Positions 40,050-44,397 of a DNA stretch of 44,397 nt are shown one piece after another (within the stretch, counting starts at the first letter, position 1; each line of letters starts with the position of its first letter). This DNA comes from Aquificota bacterium (GTDB taxonomy: Bacteria > Aquificota > Aquificia > Aquificales > Aquificaceae), in contig JAUZRJ010000081.1 in assembly GCA_030950545.1 (NCBI GenBank), forward strand, positions 1 to 44,397, given 5' to 3'. The notes beneath the pieces were generated by a model. It had not been told where the DNA came from. It did not search any database and was given only the letters and a program-made list of their open reading frames with translations. The position numbers and the translations under genes are program-made.

Positions 40050-40796
40050 CTATCTCAGCTCAAAGACAACCCTTGCGGGTCTGTCCCCTGAGACGTTAAC
40101 GGTCATGGTCTTCTCACCCAGTCCCTCATGCCACACCTTGAGCTTGTACCTCCCTGGAGGGAGACCTTCTATTCTGAAGGAGCCGTTCTCGTCCGTCACC
40201 GCAAAGTAGGGGTTCTCCACAACAACCGCCCAGGCCTTCATCCAGCCGTGGATGTTGCAGGTGACCTCAACCACGCCCGGCTTTTTCAGGCTCACTTTAT
40301 CCACCATACCCTTTTTGGGTTGAGATATCTGGAATATGGTCTCAAAGTCCTGAACACCGTTCGCCTCGTGCTTGGTCGCGTCCCTGTTCACTATCTCAAG
40401 GGTCGAACCTGCGGTGAGAGCCACAACCCTGGGATGGAACTCACACTTCTCTTGGATCAGCGTGGCACTCCTGGAAGATCGGGTCTTTAGACCCTCAACG
40501 AATACGACCGCGTTCTTCACACCGCCTTCCTCGGAGATCTCATATACCCTGTCTATCTTGTAGCCCCTACCGCAGACCTCCTTATCCTTGGTTATGAGCT
40601 TTCTCCTGTTCTTGAGCTTCCTCTTTCCGACGTAAACCACCTTCCCTTCGATAACACCCTTACCGGTCCCCGCAAAGGCAACACCCGGAAGGAACTCCTT
40701 GACATACCTCACCGAGTAGTGGGAACCTTCCTGAGCACCGAAGGAGACACTGAGGATCAACACCGTGGAGAGTGCAGAGATCCTAAGAGTTTTCAT
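40050..40796 (-). CDS. Exported cupredoxin-like protein with C-terminal carboxypeptidase-regulatory-like domain
   Basis: Signal peptide; potential type-1 Cu ligands H (ATKHEANG) and C-x2-H-x2-M (CNIHGWM); C-terminal NGSFRIEGLPPGRYKLKVWHEGLG. Confidence 0.82.
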   Translation of the reverse strand: MKTLRISALSTVLILSVSFGAQEGSHYSVRYVKEFLPGVAFAGTGKGVIEGKVVYVGKRKLKNRRKLITKDKEVCGRGYKIDRVYEISEEGGVKNAVVFVEGLKTRSSRSATLIQEKCEFHPRVVALTAGSTLEIVNRDATKHEANGVQDFETIFQISQPKKGMVDKVSLKKPGVVEVTCNIHGWMKAWAVVVENPYFAVTDENGSFRIEGLPPGRYKLKVWHEGLGEKTMTVNVSGDRPARVVFELR

Positions 40797-40835
40797 CTTC
40801 GCCCTCCTATCTTTTGCTAACTATTTTTGTATAGT

Positions 40836-40863
40836 TTTATAAGCAAATGATAATTATTTGCAA
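40836..40863 (-). promoter_or_regulatory. Putative Fur-family-regulated promoter; 19-bp operator-like palindrome at 40843-40861
   Basis: gcaaatgataattatttgc is an imperfect palindrome matching 14/19 positions of the E. coli Fur consensus GATAATGATAATCATTATC by manual alignment; on the minus strand it lies between TTGCAA (40858-40863) and TATAAA (40836-40841), 16-bp spacing. Confidence 0.6.
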
Positions 40864-40924
40864 TAAGAAGTGCTAATAGCTACCATAAGCCCGGGTTAAG
40901 TTGCCCTCTGGTAAAATAGCTCTT

Positions 40925-43246
40925 ATGCGTGTTCCCCTGTCGTGGATAGGTGAGTTTGTAGACATAACAGGAAGGGACCCTGAGGAGATAGCTGAGATCC
41001 TGTCCTTAAGGAGCGTGGAGGCTTCCCTCAACACCTTCGGTCCGCATGTGGAGGGGGTGTATCTTGGGAAGGTCGTAAAGGTTGAAGACCATCCGGAGCG
41101 GAATGACCTAGCGGTCGTACTTCTGGACCTCGGCGGGAGAGGTAAGGTGAGGGCAGTAACCTCGGACAGGGGTCTGAAGGAAGGTGTCCGTGTACCCGTC
41201 GCCCCGCCGGGGGCGAGGGTAAAGGGGAAGGTTGTGGAAAAGAGACCTTTCGGGTCAGTGATCTCCGAAGGTTTTATCCTGAGCCCCGGAGAACTCGACC
41301 TTGAAGATGGGGAAGGAGGTGTTCTGAAGATATACGAGGATCTGGAACCAGGAACGGATATAAGAGGCGTCCTCGGCTTCGGAGAGCCTGTCCTTGAGCT
41401 CGATATAACCCCGAACAGGGGGGACATGCTGAGCGTGAGGGGTGTCGCCAGAGACCTCAGCGCCCTCCTTAACCTACCCAAGAAGACCAGGGAGATACCT
41501 GACTACGGGGACCACGGAGACCTTACCATAGAGATCTTGGACCAGGACTGCCACCGCTACAGAGGTGTGGTCGTTGAGGGGGTCAGGGTAGGGACATCAC
41601 CCCTGTGGGTCAGGAAGAGGCTCTGGCAGGCGGGGATCAGAACCATAAACAACGTGGTGGACGTGACTAACTACATAATGATCCAAGAGGGCCAGCCCCT
41701 CCACGCCTTCGACCTTGATAAGATCAAGGGCTGTGTAAAGGTGAGGTCCGCAAGGGAGGGAGAGAGGATAAGGACGCTGGAAGGCTCCGAGGTAGCCCTT
41801 GATGAGGGTATCCTCGTTATAGCGGACGAGGAAAAGCCCATAGCGGTTGCAGGGATAATCGGGGGAGAGGAGACCGCGGTAACAGGGTCAACAGACGCCG
41901 TTCTCTTGGAGTCCGCTTACTTCAGTCCGGAGCGTGTCAGGAGAGGTTCAAAAACGCTCCGCATACAAACGGAGAGTTCTTACAGGTTTGAGAGGAACGT
42001 AGACATAGAGTGGCTTGACAGGGCCCAGAACCTGGCGGTCGGTATGATCCTGAAACTGGCGGGAGGCGAGGTGAGGGCTGTAAGGGACGTATATAAGAGG
42101 AGGTACGAGCCTAAGAGGATCTTCCTTCAGGTCGGCAAGTTCACGAGGTACTCGGGTTCCGAGTTCAGACCAGAAGAGGTCAGCAGGATACTGACCTCAC
42201 TTGAGATACCCTGCGAAGTAAAGAGATGCGGTGTAGAGGCGCTTATCCCTGCCCACAGGTCCTTCGACATCACCAGAGACGTTGACCTGATAGAGGAGAT
42301 CATGAGGGTGATGGGTTACGACAGCTTCGCCCCGGAACAGATAAAATTGCCTTCGAAGGCGGGTCCGGTTGAGGACCCTGTGAGAACGGTAACGGACTAC
42401 CTGAGGGCAAGGGGCCTGAACGAAGTCATAAACATATCCTACGAAGAGGTGGATCTCTACAGGTTACTCCGCCTCCCCCCGCCGGAGGTGGAGATACTGA
42501 ACCCCCTTGTACCTTCCCAGAGGTTCCTGAGATCGAGCCTGATCCCCTCCCTCATAAGGACAGCCCTTTACAACGACAGCCACTACAACCACGACATAGG
42601 GGTCTTCGAGGTGGGGAACGTCTTCTTCAGGGACGGTGAAGACCTGAGGGTCGGTATACTCCTTAAAGGGAACTCATCAACCTTCCCCGAAAAGGAGTAC
42701 GACCACATCGACCTCATGGTCCTGGTGCAGGGTATAGCCAGAGTCCTCGGGTCCGATATAACCTTAGACACATCAGAAGTCCCCTTCCTGCACCCGCAGG
42801 TCCAGGCGCGCGTGGTGATGGGGGAAGAAGAGGTCGGTACACTCGGCAGGCTACACCCTTCCCTGGAGAGGGAGATAGGACTGAAAGGCAGGGTCTACCT
42901 CTGCGAGTTGTCCCTGGGGAAGGTCCTTAAGGGAAAAAGGAAGAGGGTTTACGAGGGTGTGTCCAGATTCCCGCCCGTCATAAGGGACCTGGCCCTCTTG
43001 GTGGACAAAAGCCTCTCTGTGAGTAAATTATTAAATGAGATCCGATCTCATATGGGTGGTATGGTGGAAGAGGTGATGGTGTTTGACCTTTACACAGGCG
43101 AGAAGGTAGGGGAAGGCAAGAAGAGCGTAGGTGTGAGGATAGTTTTCAGAAGCAGGGACAGGAGTCTGTCCGGTGAGGAGATAGGATCAGCTGTCGAGAA
43201 ACTCATCGGGAGGTTGAGAGAGCGGTTCGGGGTGGAGATCAGATAA
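40925..43246 (+). CDS. pheT: Phenylalanyl-tRNA synthetase beta subunit
   Basis: MRVPLSWIGEFVDITG, ITPNRGDMLSVRGVARDLSALLN, NNVVDVTNYIMIQEGQPLHAFD; start set to 40925. Confidence 0.96.
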   Translation: MRVPLSWIGEFVDITGRDPEEIAEILSLRSVEASLNTFGPHVEGVYLGKVVKVEDHPERNDLAVVLLDLGGRGKVRAVTSDRGLKEGVRVPVAPPGARVKGKVVEKRPFGSVISEGFILSPGELDLEDGEGGVLKIYEDLEPGTDIRGVLGFGEPVLELDITPNRGDMLSVRGVARDLSALLNLPKKTREIPDYGDHGDLTIEILDQDCHRYRGVVVEGVRVGTSPLWVRKRLWQAGIRTINNVVDVTNYIMIQEGQPLHAFDLDKIKGCVKVRSAREGERIRTLEGSEVALDEGILVIADEEKPIAVAGIIGGEETAVTGSTDAVLLESAYFSPERVRRGSKTLRIQTESSYRFERNVDIEWLDRAQNLAVGMILKLAGGEVRAVRDVYKRRYEPKRIFLQVGKFTRYSGSEFRPEEVSRILTSLEIPCEVKRCGVEALIPAHRSFDITRDVDLIEEIMRVMGYDSFAPEQIKLPSKAGPVEDPVRTVTDYLRARGLNEVINISYEEVDLYRLLRLPPPEVEILNPLVPSQRFLRSSLIPSLIRTALYNDSHYNHDIGVFEVGNVFFRDGEDLRVGILLKGNSSTFPEKEYDHIDLMVLVQGIARVLGSDITLDTSEVPFLHPQVQARVVMGEEEVGTLGRLHPSLEREIGLKGRVYLCELSLGKVLKGKRKRVYEGVSRFPPVIRDLALLVDKSLSVSKLLNEIRSHMGGMVEEVMVFDLYTGEKVGEGKKSVGVRIVFRSRDRSLSGEEIGSAVEKLIGRLRERFGVEIR

Positions 43247-43250
43247 AACT

Positions 43251-43440
43251 CCTGCCCCGTGCGTGGTCCGGAGCATACTGACGGGGCCTACAGGTCGGGC
43301 TGTAGGGAACCCGGCTTCGGGGAAGCCCCTTAGGGCTCTCCGAGAGGGTACCCACCTGAAAAGGTTGAGGCCCACCGGTATCTCCGGGGATCACGGCGGG
43401 GCGGGTCACCTACCCTCTTGCCTTCCCCTCCTGGAAACAG
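43251..43440 (+). ncRNA. ssrS: Probable 6S RNA (boundaries approximate)
   Basis: Highly structured GC-rich ~155-185 nt gap between pheT and the 5-FTHF cyclo-ligase gene, the location typical of 6S RNA. Closing stem cctgccccg (43251)/cggggcggg (43397-43405); internal accCACCTgaaaAGGTTgagg resembles the 6S terminal/central region. Confidence 0.68.
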
Positions 43441-43444
43441 GAGG
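43427..43444 (+). promoter_or_regulatory. CCTCCTG-GAAA-CAGGAGG hairpin sequestering the Shine-Dalgarno of the cyclo-ligase gene
   Basis: Perfect 7-bp stem with a GNRA tetraloop; its 3' arm contains the AGGAGG SD just upstream of the TTG start at 43452. Confidence 0.65.
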
Positions 43445-43451
43445 TGGAAGA

Positions 43452-44006
43452 TTGACCATCACTAAGGAAGACCTGAGAAGGAGGATCCTGAGAAAGAGGA
43501 TATATCAAGACCCTGCGGAGAAGGAGAGAAAGGACGAGATCATAAGGAGCAGGCTCTTCAGCCTACCCGAGTTCACCAGGGCCAAGTCTGTGCTTCTTTA
43601 CTACCCCGTCAAGGGAGAGCCGGACCTCAGGCCCTTGTTTACCGAGGTGCTCAAAAACGGAACCCTGCTACTACCGAAGGTAAGAGGCGGAGAGCTTGCC
43701 CTCGTCAAGGTGAAGGATCCAAACAGGCTGAGGGCAGGCGCCTTCGGTATTCCGGAGCCTGAAGAAGGCGAAGAAGCGGACCCTGAGGAGGTGGAGCTCG
43801 CGGTAGTTCCCGGGGTGGTCTTTGACAGGATGTGTTTCAGGATCGGGTTCGGAAAAGGGTTCTACGACAGGCTTCTCACCAGGATCAGGGCGCCCAAGGT
43901 AGGTGTAGCATACTCCTTCCAGGTAGTCCAGGAGGTTCCCCGTGACCCCTGGGATGTACCCCTGGACTCGGTCCTTACCGAAGAGGAACTGATAAGGAGG
44001 TTGTGA
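43452..44006 (+). CDS. 5-formyltetrahydrofolate cyclo-ligase (TTG start)
   Basis: KEDLRRRILRKRIYQDPAEKERKDEIIRSRL, VLLYYPVKGEPDLRPLF, VPGVVFDRMCFRIGFGKGFYDRLL; the 63 upstream ORF residues are the ncRNA region. Confidence 0.92.
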   Translation: MTITKEDLRRRILRKRIYQDPAEKERKDEIIRSRLFSLPEFTRAKSVLLYYPVKGEPDLRPLFTEVLKNGTLLLPKVRGGELALVKVKDPNRLRAGAFGIPEPEEGEEADPEEVELAVVPGVVFDRMCFRIGFGKGFYDRLLTRIRAPKVGVAYSFQVVQEVPRDPWDVPLDSVLTEEELIRRL

Positions 44007-44007
44007 G

Positions 44008-44397
44008 ATGGAACCGGTTGTGCTGGTGGCTATAGCGGGAGGTCTGGTCGCGGGTTTTCTCGTGGCGCTGATCATCACAAAGGGATCGGTAAAGCTTAAA
44101 AGGGAGGATCTGGAAAGGCAGGCTGAACAGATAGTTCAGGAGGCGAGGTCAAGGGCGGAAGCGATAATAAAGAGCGCTGAAGAGAAGGCGGAGTCCATAG
44201 TCAGGTCCGCGAAGGAAGAGGCGAGCAGGATAAGGAAAGAGATAAAAGAGCTTGAGGAGATCGTCCACTCCAAGGAGAGGCAGGTGGACAGGAAGTGGGA
44301 GGTCCTGGAAAAGCGGGAGGAGGAACTCTACAGGAGGGAAAGGGAGATAAGGGACCTGCAGAGGCAGGTGGAGCTGAGGGAAAGGGAGGTCTTTGAG
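44008..44397 (+). CDS. rny: Ribonuclease Y, N-terminal part (runs off the window; absent from the ORF track)
   Basis: Manual translation MEPVVLVAIAGGLVAGFLVALIITKGSVKLKREDLERQAEQIVQEARSRAEAIIKSAEEKAESIVRSAKEEASRIRKEIKELEE...: N-terminal TM plus long coiled coil. Confidence 0.88.
   Translation, partial: MEPVVLVAIAGGLVAGFLVALIITKGSVKLKREDLERQAEQIVQEARSRAEAIIKSAEEKAESIVRSAKEEASRIRKEIKELEEIVHSKERQVDRKWEVLEKREEELYRREREIRDLQRQVELREREVFE

Noticed and set aside
43251-43440. Possible SRP RNA, tmRNA or RNase P RNA
   Set aside because: Lacks the SRP loop motif (GGUCAGGUCCGGAAGGAAGCAG), tmRNA ends and RNase P signature; 6S fits context best.
43263-43451. First 63 residues of the cyclo-ligase ORF
   Set aside because: Translation of the structured non-coding (putative 6S RNA) region; homology begins at TTG 43452.

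Overview
This window is chromosomal sequence that looks like a thermophilic Aquificaceae genome. The main clue is a protein I recognise as a close relative of Aquifex LeuT; most other proteins are Aquifex-like housekeeping genes. On the left is a partial 16S rRNA gene (minus strand) and its promoter. Four tRNAs are present: Arg-CCU, Phe-GAA, Pro-UGG and Arg-UCU. The protein genes include topA, kamA, a biotin carboxylase subunit, rsmA, speE, rpsF-ssb-rpsR-rplI, ccsA, folC, trpB2, tilS, ftsH, leuC, mtnP, leuT, rusA, miaA, bamA, galU, pdxJ, motA with two motB-like genes, rnr and pheT. A probable 6S RNA lies upstream of a 5-FTHF cyclo-ligase gene, and the start of rny is at the right edge. The best candidate for an under-described system is a four-gene minus-strand cluster (40796-37414): cupredoxin-like protein, MauG/CcpA-like di-heme peroxidase, Tat-exported metallophosphoesterase, cytochrome c. 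It is preceded by a near-palindromic Fur-box-like 19-mer placed between plausible -35 and -10 elements. Other notable observations: an unannotated C-terminal fragment of mercuric reductase (merA) between the biotin carboxylase gene and rsmA; a topA reading frame that ends inside the antisense of tRNA-Phe; 3' overlap at all seven convergent gene pairs; -10-like boxes about 7-12 nt upstream of many start codons (apparently leaderless mRNAs); and a perfect 8-5-8 palindrome at a promoter. No CRISPR array, IS element or prophage was seen. All calls come from reading the sequence; no searches or folding programs were run.
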